Below are positions 27,844-36,465 of a stretch of 64,000 bases of DNA, piece by piece. Both the position numbers and the translations under genes were made by a program. The DNA is from Gemmatimonadaceae bacterium (GTDB lineage Bacteria; Gemmatimonadota; Gemmatimonadetes; Gemmatimonadales; Gemmatimonadaceae), in contig DASQFN010000058.1 in NCBI GenBank assembly GCA_035633115.1, positions 124,001-188,000 of the forward strand. The letters are read 5' to 3'. The notes under the pieces are model-generated. The model made no database searches and was not told where the DNA came from. It saw nothing but the letters and a program-made list of their open reading frames with translations. How positions within the stretch are numbered: position 1 is the first letter of the stretch; each line of letters starts with the position of its first letter.

Positions 27844-28790
27844 TACGCATCGGTAGTCGCCCGTCCGAGCTCGCGATGAGAAGAGCGCGGACGGTCGAGG
27901 CTTTGCTCCAGGCCGCAGGCGCGAAATGCGAGATCGTGACGATCAAAACCACCGGTGACAGGAAGCGGAAGGATCTCGCCAGTCACGTTGGTGAAACGGG
28001 TCTGTTCACGCGAGAGCTCGAGAATGCGCTCGCGAAGGGGAAGGTCGATTACTGCGTTCACGCGTTGCGCGACCTGCCCACCGAAATGTCAGCGGATCTC
28101 GACATCGTTGCGTGCCTCGAGCGCGACGACCCGCGTGACGTCCTTGTCGTGAATGCCGTAACGCAGGCCGATTCACTCGAGAGCGTGCCCGCGGGTTCGC
28201 GCGTCGGCACATCCAGCCCCGCCCGTCGGGCTCAGCTCCTCGCTCGCCGGCGCGATCTCGAGGTCGTCGAGCTTCACGGCGACGTTCCGACGCGGCTTCG
28301 CAAAGTGGAGCGAGGGCAGGTCCACGCGACGATCTTCGCCGCATCCGATCTCATCCGACTGAACGCGACACAGAGGATCACAGCGTGGTTCGAGCCGCCC
28401 GGCTGGCTGCCGGTCGCCGGCCAGGGGGTGACGGCAGTGCAGATCCGCGCCGACGACGATGAGATGCGCCTGCTGCTCGCGGAACACGATCATCCACCCA
28501 CTTCCATCGCGATCCGGGCCGAGCGCGCGTTCCTTGCGGCGCTCGACAGTGGAGGCCACGCGCCGATTGGTGCGCTCGTTCAGGCCGACATGACATTGCA
28601 CGGCTTCGTGAGCGATCCAAGCGGCCGGACCATCGTGCGAGGCTCGCGTCGCGTCGATCCCTCGTTGCCGGAGGAATCCGGTGAGTCACTCGCTGCGGAG
28701 CTGCGCGAGCGCGGCGCCGGAAGTCTCCTGGCTGAGCTCCGGAGTGCGGAGCGGGCAAAGGCAGCGGACTCGTCTATCTTTAGCCCGTGA
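27816..28790 (+). CDS. hydroxymethylbilane synthase-like protein lacking the cofactor cysteine
   Basis: A 324-residue protein that aligns throughout with HemC (porphobilinogen deaminase), which makes the linear tetrapyrrole for heme. Recognisable are RIGSRPSELA, VHALRDLPTEM with the catalytic Asp86, VGTSSPARRAQL and VAGQGVTAVQIR. Yet several key residues differ by comparison with E. coli HemC: the cysteine that holds the dipyrromethane cofactor is His248 (SGGHAPIGAL instead of GGCxxPIG; codon 28557-28559), Arg131 is Ala136, Arg149 is His154, and Lys83 is Arg85. The start is GTG 27816 within ccmD. Either it is a divergent functional enzyme or a paralogue with another role. Confidence 0.85.
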   Translation: MEARTVEKLIRIGSRPSELAMRRARTVEALLQAAGAKCEIVTIKTTGDRKRKDLASHVGETGLFTRELENALAKGKVDYCVHALRDLPTEMSADLDIVACLERDDPRDVLVVNAVTQADSLESVPAGSRVGTSSPARRAQLLARRRDLEVVELHGDVPTRLRKVERGQVHATIFAASDLIRLNATQRITAWFEPPGWLPVAGQGVTAVQIRADDDEMRLLLAEHDHPPTSIAIRAERAFLAALDSGGHAPIGALVQADMTLHGFVSDPSGRTIVRGSRRVDPSLPEESGESLAAELRERGAGSLLAELRSAERAKAADSSIFSP

Positions 28791-29326
28791 ATCCCTGGCA
28801 CGATTTCCTCGTTGGCGCGCACCCGCCGGAACGCATCACCGCAGTGATCGAGATTCCGCGCGGAAGCCGCAACAAGTACGAGCTCGACAAGGTCACCGGC
28901 CAGTTCAGACTGGACCGCGTTCTTTTCTCTGCAGTTCACTATCCGGGCGATTACGGCCTGATCCCTCGAACCCTCCACGAGGACGGCGACCCGCTCGACA
29001 TTCTCGTCAGCATCAACGAGCCGACCTTTACGGGTTGCCAGATAGACTGCCGCCCCCTTGGCGTTCTCAAGCTCCTCGACCGCGGAGAGCCCGATGACAA
29101 GATCATCGCCGTGCCCTCGCATGACCCGTTTTACAACGACACTTTCGACATTGCGGATCTGTCGCAGCATTACCTCAAGGAAGTGGAGCACTTCTTCCAC
29201 ATCTACAAGGATCTGGAGGGACGGCGCGTGGAAATCGTAGGATGGGAAAAGAGCGAAGTCGCGATGCAGGTGATAACCGACTCCATCAAACGCTACGACG
29301 AGAAATACTTCCGGGTCGGGCCGTGA
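28787..29326 (+). CDS. ppa: inorganic pyrophosphatase (family I)
   Basis: Hydrolyses pyrophosphate to phosphate and pulls biosynthetic reactions forward; cytoplasmic, Mg-dependent. The 179-residue protein has the family I signature DGDPLDILV with the metal-binding aspartates, AVIEIPRGSRNKYELDK at the N-terminus and HYPGDYGLIPRT. Length is normal. The start is a GTG that overlaps the stop of the HemC-like gene by four bases, placing ppa at the end of the ccmABCD-hemC operon. This link to heme metabolism is probably organisational. Confidence 0.96.
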   Translation: MNPWHDFLVGAHPPERITAVIEIPRGSRNKYELDKVTGQFRLDRVLFSAVHYPGDYGLIPRTLHEDGDPLDILVSINEPTFTGCQIDCRPLGVLKLLDRGEPDDKIIAVPSHDPFYNDTFDIADLSQHYLKEVEHFFHIYKDLEGRRVEIVGWEKSEVAMQVITDSIKRYDEKYFRVGP

Positions 29327-29454
29327 TAACGTCATGAAGGAAGTCGCCGAAGATCCGCCGGATCATGACGTGGATATCGAGTGGCTTCCTTCGCATCGCT
29401 CGACCGGACGCGGTGCTCAGAACCGCGCAGATGCCCTAAATCCTCCAGGACCCG

Positions 29455-29799
29455 TTAAAACGGAGGAATTCTGAGCGTGACCTGATCCCCCGCCGTCACC
29501 ACGATCTCGTCGCTCACGGGTAAGCGATTCGAGCCTATCGGATCGGCGAGAAATCTCAACGGCGTCGCGCCAAATATCACGTGCCTGGGAATCGTGAACA
29601 CGCTGGTGTTGAGTCCGTTCGCAGTGCCGAGGCGTATCCGCTCGCTGCCTCGGATTACATAGATGTTCATGTCCAGCGTCGCCTGGTTTTCAACTCTGAT
29701 AGTGGTCGGCGCACTTGGATCGATCGGAACGCGCAAGCTGGTGCATCCGGCGAGAAGCCCAACCGCCGCGACTACAAAAAGCCTTCGTGACACTCTCAT
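29455..29799 (-). CDS. small lipoprotein
   Basis: A 114-residue protein with a lipoprotein signal peptide (GLLAGC, Cys about 19). The mature part has beta-rich segments (TTIRVENQATLDMNIYVIRG, SVFTIPRHVIFGATPLRFLADP) suggesting an immunoglobulin-like or beta-sandwich domain of about 90 residues. No family recognised. A single gene, divergent from the MFS transporter; the 187-base gap between them holds an imperfect hairpin (29898-29926, TTGA..CTCCG against CGGAG..TCAA) that could be an operator. A periplasmic or outer-membrane location is expected. Confidence 0.75.
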   Translation of the reverse strand: MRVSRRLFVVAAVGLLAGCTSLRVPIDPSAPTTIRVENQATLDMNIYVIRGSERIRLGTANGLNTSVFTIPRHVIFGATPLRFLADPIGSNRLPVSDEIVVTAGDQVTLRIPPF

Positions 29800-29986
29800 A
29801 GCGGTCTCCTGTTGCCCCCCGTCCGTTCGGCCATGTTTCGTGGCAGGTTACGTTCCATACTTGTCGCCCAGTTTCGCCAGCCGTTTGTCATCGGAAGTTG
29901 ATGCTCCGTAGACGGTCCGGAGTCAACAGTTACGCCATGATCCGCGTTAGTCCGTAGTCGGAGACGCTCGCCCGAGGAAGCAACGG

Positions 29987-31276
29987 ATGAAAGGAAAGCT
30001 GACGGTCCTCATGATCACGGCGTTCGTAGACATGCTCGGACTGATAATCCTCTATCCCCTCCTCCCCTTTTATGCGGAGGACCTGGGTGCCGACGCCGCA
30101 ATCATCGGCGCGCTCATCGCCGCTTTCTCCGTTGCTCAAATGATTGCGGCCCCCGTCTGGGGCTGGCTCTCCGACCGCTACGGAAGAAGGCCAGCGATCC
30201 TGGTCGGTTTGCTGCTCTCGGCGGTTGCCTATGTGATCTTCGCATTCGCCAGCTCGCTCTGGCTCCTCTTCGTCTCCCGGATCGTGCAGGGACTGGGCGG
30301 TGGAACCATCGGGGTAGTACAGGCTTACGTGTCCGACGTCAGCGACACGAAGGATCGCGCGAAGATGCTCGGCTGGCTGTCTGCGGTGACCAGTCTGGGC
30401 GCAGTGATCGGGCCGGCGATCGGCTCCGCGCTTGTGCGATTCGGTGGACGGCAGGCACCCGGTCTCGGATCTGCCGCGCTTTGCATTCTCGTGGCCGGAT
30501 TCGCATGGAAGTTCCTGCGCGAATCGCGCGGGACGGCGACTATGGAGATGGCCGCAGCGGGTCATCAGCAGAGTGGAGGCGGAGGGGTCATGCGAGTGCT
30601 CATGAATCCCCATGATCCCGCAACGCGCCTGATCCTGATCTACGCAATTGCCATCGGCGCTTTCTACGGCACCGGAGCGATTTTGCCGCTCATCCTTGCC
30701 GATCGCCTCGCCGTCGACGAGCAGAACGTCGGCTACTTCATCATGTACCTCGGCGGAATTGGCGTGATTGTTCGCACCGGGATACTTGGCCGGATGATCG
30801 AGTGGCTGGGGGAAGCGAGATTGTGCCGTCTCGGACTTGTACTCCTTGCAGCGGGTCTCGCGCTTGTGGCCGCGATCAATTCGTACCCGATTCTGTTCTT
30901 GTCCTTCACGCTGATGCCGCTCGGGACGGCGTTCATTTTTCCCGCAGTCACCGCGATGCTTTCGCGCGTGGTCTCGAAATCGGAGCGCGGTCTCTATATG
31001 GGAGTGCAGCACACGTTCGGCGGCATATCGCGTGTGTCATTTCCGCTGGCGACGGGATTCGCGATGGACAGGCTCGGCAAAGGCGTGCCGTATGTCGTCG
31101 CGGGCGCGTTGGTTTTAATCAGCCTGGCGCTCACATCGCAGATGGAGCGTTACGCCGAGCCGCCTGCGTCCGCTCCAAAACCATCTCCCGAGCTTGCGCC
31201 GCCGGCGGAGAGCTCACCGGTGATCGAGCCGACTACGGCTGAACATCCCGTTCCGGTACGAAAGTCAGCCGGCTGA
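29987..31276 (+). CDS. MFS transporter, TetA/DHA1-like drug exporter
   Basis: A 429-residue, twelve-helix major facilitator. Motif A between helices 2 and 3 is GWLSDRYGRRPAIL, and the first helix has TAFVDMLGLIILYPLLPFYA, as in TetA-type exporters (Asp15 in helix 1). The motif C-like region of helix 5 is AVIGPAIGSAL. The last 50 residues are a Pro/Ser/Glu-rich soluble tail (EPPASAPKPSPELAPP), longer than in most relatives. A proton-driven export of small molecules is expected; the substrate is unknown. Convergent with the aquaporin gene, 25 bases apart. Confidence 0.88.
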   Translation: MKGKLTVLMITAFVDMLGLIILYPLLPFYAEDLGADAAIIGALIAAFSVAQMIAAPVWGWLSDRYGRRPAILVGLLLSAVAYVIFAFASSLWLLFVSRIVQGLGGGTIGVVQAYVSDVSDTKDRAKMLGWLSAVTSLGAVIGPAIGSALVRFGGRQAPGLGSAALCILVAGFAWKFLRESRGTATMEMAAAGHQQSGGGGVMRVLMNPHDPATRLILIYAIAIGAFYGTGAILPLILADRLAVDEQNVGYFIMYLGGIGVIVRTGILGRMIEWLGEARLCRLGLVLLAAGLALVAAINSYPILFLSFTLMPLGTAFIFPAVTAMLSRVVSKSERGLYMGVQHTFGGISRVSFPLATGFAMDRLGKGVPYVVAGALVLISLALTSQMERYAEPPASAPKPSPELAPPAESSPVIEPTTAEHPVPVRKSAG

Positions 31277-31301
31277 GAACAACATCACTCGGTGTTCATT
31301 T

Positions 31302-32045
31302 TCATCCGTGCTCCGCTCCGTGCCGTCCTTTGCCCGGCGTCGCGGGTTTGAGCACCCCGTGATCCACCGGCTCGACGCCGCGCTGCAGGAACAGGTGCTC
31401 ATAAAGAAGCGCGCCGACGATTGCACCGGTGATTGGTGCCATCCAGTAAAGGAACTGGGCCTCGAAAAATCCGCTGGCCACCGCCGGGCCGAACGAGCGC
31501 GCGGGATTCATCCCCGCTCCCGTCAACGGTCCGATTGCGAGGATGTCGGCAGCGACAACGAAGCCGATGCCAAGGCCCCCGATGCGTGGCGCCTTCGGAT
31601 CCACGACGGTTCCAAAAACTGCGAGCATGAGGAAGAAAGTCGCCACCGCTTCCAGCACAAAGCCTTGCGTGCCCGATACCTGAAGCGCCAGCGCCTGCCC
31701 CCCGCCGTGGGTCGACTGAAACAACGTGAACGGGAAAGTCCATTTCAGGAAATACGCGCCGAGGAGCGCGCCGATTATCTGGGCGCAGATGTAGACGCCG
31801 GCCATGATCGGCTCGATGCGTCGCGTCGCGAGAAAGCCGATCGTCACCGCGGGATTGAAGTGGCCTGAAATGCGCATGAATGCGCTGACCATGACCGCGA
31901 GGATGAGCCCGTGCGCCAGGGCTATCTCAACGAGTCCTGTTGGGGTCGCGCTGTCCTTCGCGATCATGATGGAGGCGCCCCCAACGAAAACCAGGGCGAA
32001 GGTGCCAATCAATTCAGCCACGAAGTGGCGCCATGAGTCGCGCAT
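31302..32045 (-). CDS. aqpZ: aquaporin (MIP family)
   Basis: A 247-residue six-helix channel with two half-helix NPA motifs: GHFNPAVTIG and GMNPARSFGPAV. The Arg after the second NPA is the selectivity-filter arginine, as in water-specific AqpZ, and no extended glycerol-facilitator loop is seen, so water transport is most likely. It lies 100 bases downstream of the ketosynthase gene in the same direction and could be transcribed with that operon, although the gap contains a GCTAGC-flanked hairpin-like stretch (about 32099-32139). The gene symbol is by family resemblance. Confidence 0.9.
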   Translation of the reverse strand: MRDSWRHFVAELIGTFALVFVGGASIMIAKDSATPTGLVEIALAHGLILAVMVSAFMRISGHFNPAVTIGFLATRRIEPIMAGVYICAQIIGALLGAYFLKWTFPFTLFQSTHGGGQALALQVSGTQGFVLEAVATFFLMLAVFGTVVDPKAPRIGGLGIGFVVAADILAIGPLTGAGMNPARSFGPAVASGFFEAQFLYWMAPITGAIVGALLYEHLFLQRGVEPVDHGVLKPATPGKGRHGAEHG

Positions 32046-32145
32046 AACTGGGCTCCGTTATCGTTGAGAGTACTTTCGATCTTCAGCCGAAGACTACAAG
32101 CTAGCCGCCGGCCGCCAAGCGCCGCATGCTAGCTGAAGACGGACC

Positions 32146-33387
32146 TCAGTTTACGCGACGGAGGACGAGTGCTGCGTTGATTCCGCCGAATCCGAAGGAA
32201 TTCGTGAGGATGTGATCGACGCGCGCGCTCTTGCCGCTTCGCGGCAGGAAGTTAAGATCGCACGCGTCATCGGCAACGGCGAGATTGACAGTCGGAGGAA
32301 GCCATTCGCGCTCCATCGCCAGCGCGCAGATCGCCGCCTCGATTGCTCCCGACGCACCGAGCGCGTGGCCGTAGTAACCCTTTGTTCCGCTCATCGGCAG
32401 ACGATAAGCGTGGTCGCCGAATACGTCCTTGATCGCGAGCGTCTCGGTCGGATCGTTGAGCGGTGTGGAGCTCCCGTGAGCGTTGATGTAATCGATCTCC
32501 CCCGGCGCGACATGCGCGTCTTCGAGCGCGATACGCATTGCGCGCGCGGCCTGCGTTCCATCGGGCCGCGGCGCAGTCATATGGTAGGCGTCGTTCGTCA
32601 CGCCGTACCCGATGACCTCGGCGTAAATGCGCGCACCCCGCGCCACGGCCCTGTCGTGCTCCTCGAGCACCATCACGGCTGCGCCTTCACCCATCACGAA
32701 ACCGTCGCGGTCGCGGTCGAATGGTCGTGATGCTCCCGCGGGGTCGTCGTTACGCGTGGACATCGCCTTGATGATCGAGAAGGCGCCAAAACAAAGAGGA
32801 GCCAGTGGCGCTTCGGCTCCCCCCGAGATCATCACATCCGCGTATCCGTCGCGGATCTGACGGAACGCATCGCCGAGCGCGATGGTGCCCGACGCACAGC
32901 TCATCGAATTCGTCGAATTCGGACCGTAGGCGCCGAACTCGATTGCGATGTTGCAGCTCGAGGCACCTCCGAACACCGTCAGCGCAAGCAGCGGGTCGAC
33001 GCCGCGCAGTCCTCTCTGGAGAAACGAGCCGTACTGCTCTTCACCGTATGCAACGCCGCCAAGCGCTGTGCCCATGATGGTTCCGATCCGGTCGCGATCC
33101 TCCGCGGCCAGGTTGATTCCGGAGTCGGCGAGCGCCATCTTCGCGCTTGCGACGGAGAACTGCCCGAATCTGTCGAGGCGCTTTGCTTTCTTGTGCTCGA
33201 GGTGATCTGCGGGAACGAAATCGTTCACCTCGGCAGCGTTGTGGCTGCGGAACGGTGAGGGGTCGAAGCGAGTGACCGAGCCGACGGCCGAGCGCTCGCG
33301 CCGGATTCCCTCCCACAGTCCATCGCTGGTCGTTCCGATCGGCGTGACCGCTCCGATCCCGGTGATTACCGCCCTCCGCCTCGACAC
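32146..33387 (-). CDS. beta-ketoacyl-ACP synthase (FabF / type II KS-like)
   Basis: A 413-residue thiolase-fold condensing enzyme with an intact catalytic set: Cys163 (SMSCASG), His303 (NAHGSST), Lys335 and His340 (GTKGYYGHALGASG). It extends acyl chains by decarboxylative condensation with malonyl-ACP. I start it at GTG 33387, because AGAGGGGG lies directly upstream at good spacing and SRRRAVITGIG is the usual beginning; an ATG at 33441 would overlap the SRPBCC gene. It has no chain-length-factor partner, ACP, ketoreductase or dehydratase beside it. Its neighbours are SRPBCC, methyltransferase and flavoenzymes, so a secondary pathway is more likely than primary fatty acid synthesis. Confidence 0.92.
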   Translation of the reverse strand: MSRRRAVITGIGAVTPIGTTSDGLWEGIRRERSAVGSVTRFDPSPFRSHNAAEVNDFVPADHLEHKKAKRLDRFGQFSVASAKMALADSGINLAAEDRDRIGTIMGTALGGVAYGEEQYGSFLQRGLRGVDPLLALTVFGGASSCNIAIEFGAYGPNSTNSMSCASGTIALGDAFRQIRDGYADVMISGGAEAPLAPLCFGAFSIIKAMSTRNDDPAGASRPFDRDRDGFVMGEGAAVMVLEEHDRAVARGARIYAEVIGYGVTNDAYHMTAPRPDGTQAARAMRIALEDAHVAPGEIDYINAHGSSTPLNDPTETLAIKDVFGDHAYRLPMSGTKGYYGHALGASGAIEAAICALAMEREWLPPTVNLAVADDACDLNFLPRSGKSARVDHILTNSFGFGGINAALVLRRVN

Positions 33388-33403
33388 GATTCCCCCTCTT
33401 GGC

Positions 33404-33985
33404 TCAGCCCGACGCTGCTGCGGCGGCTGGTGCTGTGACATCCCGCTCTGCCGTCACGGCAAGTCCCTCGAGCGTGCGGGATGCAATTCCATGGATGAAC
33501 ACCGGCCCGATGATCATCGTCGCTGCAACGATGCCGAGCAGCGGGATTGGTGGTCCGTCCCAGACGTGCAGGATCTTGACGTGGGTACCCCTGGCTGCCC
33601 GTCCGGGCGGGGCGGCACTCTGAGCGCCTACAGTACGAAAGCTCCACTCGACGTCCATACCTTTTGTAATACCCTCGACGTGTCGAAAACGGATCGCCGG
33701 GGCGCCTTCGTCAACGGACATCTCCGAAAGCCACCACGTCGGCCAGCCAGCTATCCCGAATGGCCGATACGCCGCCATCTCAACGAGGCCGCCGCCGTCG
33801 GTCGCTCGCTCGTGGAAGCGAACGTACCGGTAATGGGGCAGATAGGCCGGCCAGAGCTCGACGTTTTTCGCGATGTCGAACATCGTCCGCCAGGGCGCGC
33901 GCACGAGCCGCTCGTCGACGATTTCCATTGGCCGTCCCAGCGGCATCGGGCCAAGCTCGCAGGGTTCCCGCATCGCCGCGGTCAT
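33404..33985 (-). CDS. SRPBCC (START-like) protein, cyclase/aromatase or COQ10-like
   Basis: A 193-residue protein with the SRPBCC hydrophobic-cavity fold: VDERLVRAPWRTMFDIAKNVELWPAYLPHYRYV at the N-terminus (a typical polyketide_cyc opening), then RFRHVEGITKGMDVEWSF and THVKILHVWDG. A C-terminal hydrophobic stretch (IPLLGIVAATMIIGPVFIHGIA) could touch the membrane. Relatives fold and cyclise polyketide chains, or bind quinones (COQ10). The start overlaps the methyltransferase stop by four bases. Its position between a methyltransferase and a ketosynthase fits either role; I cannot decide between them by eye. Confidence 0.8.
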   Translation of the reverse strand: MTAAMREPCELGPMPLGRPMEIVDERLVRAPWRTMFDIAKNVELWPAYLPHYRYVRFHERATDGGGLVEMAAYRPFGIAGWPTWWLSEMSVDEGAPAIRFRHVEGITKGMDVEWSFRTVGAQSAAPPGRAARGTHVKILHVWDGPPIPLLGIVAATMIIGPVFIHGIASRTLEGLAVTAERDVTAPAAAAASG

Positions 33986-34677
33986 TTCGGTTTCCAGCTG
34001 GTTGTTACACGAAACCCCAGCCGGCGCTGCGCAGCAATCGGCTGCCCGGTCGCCGATGCCACGAGGCCGGCCAGCTCCCGCGGCAGGAAACCGCGCATAA
34101 CCGAGACGACTCCGTCATGTCTACTCACAGAATGAAATCCAAGCACGAATGAAGCCAGCCACAGGCCGCCGGCGGCCAACCAGCTGCGGCGGAGGTCACT
34201 GATCACTACGCGAAAGCGCGCAACGCGATTCATCTCGCTGATCAGGGCAACTGCTTGAGGCTCGGGAAAATGATGCAGCAGCTGCGAGCACATCACGATG
34301 TCCACGCTCCGGTCAGCGAACGGGAGCTCGAGTGCTTTTCCGACGACTACCCAGTCGTTGCGCGCGCGGTGGCGGCCAAGCAACGCCTCCGAGCTGTCGA
34401 GCCCGATGGTCTTGAGAGTGACACCATTGCGCGCGGCGAACGCGCGCGCGGATTCGGCGATGTCACCCGCGCCCGTGCCGACATCGAGCATCGTGGCGGA
34501 GCCGCGAGTCTCGGCGAGCGCAGGCTCGAGCTCCATCAGCGCGGCGCGCATTCCTCCGAAGACATGGTTCGCCCGCTCGACGTCCCTCATCGAGCGAGTC
34601 ATCACTTCCGCCGGTACCGACGGATCGTCGAGCAGCTCGACGCCGCGCCGTCTTCGGGGAGTGAGGAGGTCTGACAC
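33982..34677 (-). CDS. class I SAM-dependent methyltransferase
   Basis: A 231-residue Rossmann-fold methyltransferase. SAM-binding motif I is TMLDVGTGAGDIAESARAF, the acidic residue after strand 2 is in IGLDSSEALL, and motif IV is VDIVMCSQLLHHFPE, which also occurs in UbiE/UbiG-like and type II PKS methyltransferases. I start it at GTG 34677, one base after the flavin reductase stop; the frame is open to 34914 but inside that gene. A late WLAAGGLWLASFVLG segment is hydrophobic. The substrate is probably the small molecule made by this operon. Confidence 0.85.
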   Translation of the reverse strand: MSDLLTPRRRRGVELLDDPSVPAEVMTRSMRDVERANHVFGGMRAALMELEPALAETRGSATMLDVGTGAGDIAESARAFAARNGVTLKTIGLDSSEALLGRHRARNDWVVVGKALELPFADRSVDIVMCSQLLHHFPEPQAVALISEMNRVARFRVVISDLRRSWLAAGGLWLASFVLGFHSVSRHDGVVSVMRGFLPRELAGLVASATGQPIAAQRRLGFRVTTSWKPK

Positions 34678-34678
34678 T

Positions 34679-35152
34679 CTATCGCTCCAGCTGAGCGTAG
34701 CCCCCACGATAGTGCAGCAGGGGCCGTCCTTCCCTCGACTGAGCGGCTTCCACTTCGCCGACGTAGATGCGGTGGTCTCCGCCCTCGTACGCTGCGACAC
34801 GCCGGCATTCGAGGTATCCCAGTACATCCTCGAGGACCACCGGGCCACTAGGCCCCCGCGTGTAGCCGATCCCCTCGAAGCGGTTCGGATCGGGGCCCGA
34901 GAAGCGACGGGCAAGGGCTTCCTGACTCTCCGAAAGAATATTCACGATAAAGCCCGGCGCGGTGGCCAGCGATTCGAACATCGATGCAATTCGATCCACG
35001 CAGAAAAGAACCATCGGTGGATCGAGGCTGAGCGAGCAGAACGCGCTTACCGTCATTCCTTCGTCTATACCGTCGGCGTCCACCGACGTCACTACTGTTA
35101 CTCCCGATGCGAAGCGGCCCATGACGGCACGAAATGCATCGTGGTCGATCAT
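34679..35152 (-). CDS. flavin reductase-like FMN-binding protein
   Basis: A 157-residue split-barrel protein of the flavin reductase family (HpaC-like). Landmarks are FRAVMGRFASGVTVVTS at the N-terminus, DEGMTVSAFCSLSLDPPMVLFCVD, and YLECRRVAAYEGGDHRIYVGEV at the end. Such proteins supply reduced FMN or FAD to a partner monooxygenase. The start is ATG 35152, in an ATGA overlap with the FAD oxidoreductase gene; the frame runs on upstream within that gene. The adjacency suggests a two-component redox pair, but the FAD partner is of geranylgeranyl-reductase type, so the pairing is inferred. Confidence 0.9.
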   Translation of the reverse strand: MIDHDAFRAVMGRFASGVTVVTSVDADGIDEGMTVSAFCSLSLDPPMVLFCVDRIASMFESLATAPGFIVNILSESQEALARRFSGPDPNRFEGIGYTRGPSGPVVLEDVLGYLECRRVAAYEGGDHRIYVGEVEAAQSREGRPLLHYRGGYAQLER

Positions 35153-36465
35153 GCGCCCCCCGCCGGGGCTGGAAGCAGAAGGCGAAGCAGATAGCGCGGG
35201 CTCAGCACTTCGCGCGCGGGCACGAAATCTCCGACGACACCGACGAGAAGGTCCGCCATGTCCCGCCGCCGCGAAAGGACGTTCGCCGCTCGATTGATCA
35301 GCGCGGGGAACGCTATTGCCGCGCCGACGAGCCGCTCGACCCTCCATTTACCCGAGAACTCGGCTCGTCTCACCCCGTCGTAGGCACGAATCGCTGCGTC
35401 GCCTGCGGAGCGCGCGGCGCTGCGCCGGTCCGCCATCGACTGAACTACGTGGCCGGCGAGCAGCTCACCTCCGCGCAGCGCGGTGTAAATCCCTTCGCCC
35501 GTGAACGGGTCGAAGAAATCCGCCGCGTCCCCAACGAGGGCTGCTCCGGGCGTCCATGCTCGGCGAGCCGCGGAAGCGAAGGGACCGGTGGCCTGCACAG
35601 GATCGACGCGCTCCGCCGCCGTGAACAGCTCAGCGATCCTCGGTCGCTCCGCTATCCAGCTCTCGAAAAACTCCGTACGATCGGCCGCAATCTCCGCCGC
35701 GCGTGAAACGGGAACGACGACGGCCACGTTCGCGAGGCCATTTCCGACGTCGGCAATGCCCAGGTATCCGCCGCGATCCACGTGCATTTCGCCAAATCGA
35801 TGCACCCCGCGAACCTTTCGATAGTGCGTGACGAGCGCAATCCGCCGCGGCCACCGGCTGGAGCGGATGAGACCGAGCCTCCGTCCGACGACAGACCGAA
35901 GTCCGTCAGCGCCGATGATCATGTCGGCGAAAAGTTTGTTGGCATCGGCAGGGCCGCTCTGATCGCTATTCCGCGGTCCGCAGTTTAGTCCGGAGCCCGC
36001 AGTGTAGTCCCGCAGCGCGCAGTTGGTCCTTACCCCAATGACTCGCCCCGACACATCCCGGACCACGTCAGTGACACGCACGCCTTCAATTACTCGAGCG
36101 CCCGCCTCGCGCGCGCGTTCGAGCAGGATCGCGTCGAGCACAGTGCGACGGACGGCCAGCCCCCGGTCGCGATACCCACGATACCCGTGATCCGCGAGGA
36201 ACTCACCGTGGATGGTAGCTCCATTGGGCGCATGCACGCGCATGCCCGTTAGCTGAGCGGCGCCAGAGCTCTCGACGGCGCTCAACGCGCCCATCTCCTC
36301 CAGGATCCGCGAAGCCTGCGGGCTCATGTACTCCGAGCATGGTTTGTCACGGGGAAACCGCGCGCGATCCAGAATCACAACGTCGAGACCCGCACGGGCC
36401 ATGAAGTACGCCGCAGACGATCCGGCCGGACCACCACCGACGACGACCACCTGCGCATCACGCAT
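35149..36465 (-). CDS. FAD-dependent oxidoreductase, geranylgeranyl reductase family
   Basis: A 438-residue flavoprotein of the p-hydroxybenzoate hydroxylase fold. The FAD-binding motif is VVVGGGPAGSSAAYFMARAG, followed by RFPRDKPCSEYMSP, which is the PxxKxCG-type stretch of geranylgeranyl reductases; ADGLRSVVGR and GAALVGDAADFFDPFTGEGI bind the flavin. It may saturate polyprenyl double bonds or hydroxylate an aromatic ring. About 20 residues around position 150-170 are encoded by imperfect tandem repeats (35973-36029) that look like an in-frame insertion. It overlaps the radical SAM gene by eight bases and the flavin reductase by four. Confidence 0.85.
   Translation of the reverse strand: MRDAQVVVVGGGPAGSSAAYFMARAGLDVVILDRARFPRDKPCSEYMSPQASRILEEMGALSAVESSGAAQLTGMRVHAPNGATIHGEFLADHGYRGYRDRGLAVRRTVLDAILLERAREAGARVIEGVRVTDVVRDVSGRVIGVRTNCALRDYTAGSGLNCGPRNSDQSGPADANKLFADMIIGADGLRSVVGRRLGLIRSSRWPRRIALVTHYRKVRGVHRFGEMHVDRGGYLGIADVGNGLANVAVVVPVSRAAEIAADRTEFFESWIAERPRIAELFTAAERVDPVQATGPFASAARRAWTPGAALVGDAADFFDPFTGEGIYTALRGGELLAGHVVQSMADRRSAARSAGDAAIRAYDGVRRAEFSGKWRVERLVGAAIAFPALINRAANVLSRRRDMADLLVGVVGDFVPAREVLSPRYLLRLLLPAPAGGA
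35973..36029. repeat. three imperfect tandem units inside the FAD oxidoreductase gene
   Basis: Three copies, 19-20 bases each, of a unit that reads on the minus strand as GACTAAACTGCGG plus a GC-rich tail. Together they cover about 57 bases and keep the frame, adding the residues NCALRDYTAGSGLNCGP plus flanks in a loop between two FAD-fold strands. The region is compositionally distinct from the rest of the gene. Confidence 0.6.

Noticed and set aside
29334-29474. Possible 46-codon gene between ppa and the lipoprotein gene.
   Set aside because: It overlaps the 3' end of the convergent lipoprotein gene, has no recognisable composition or start signal, and is short enough to be chance.
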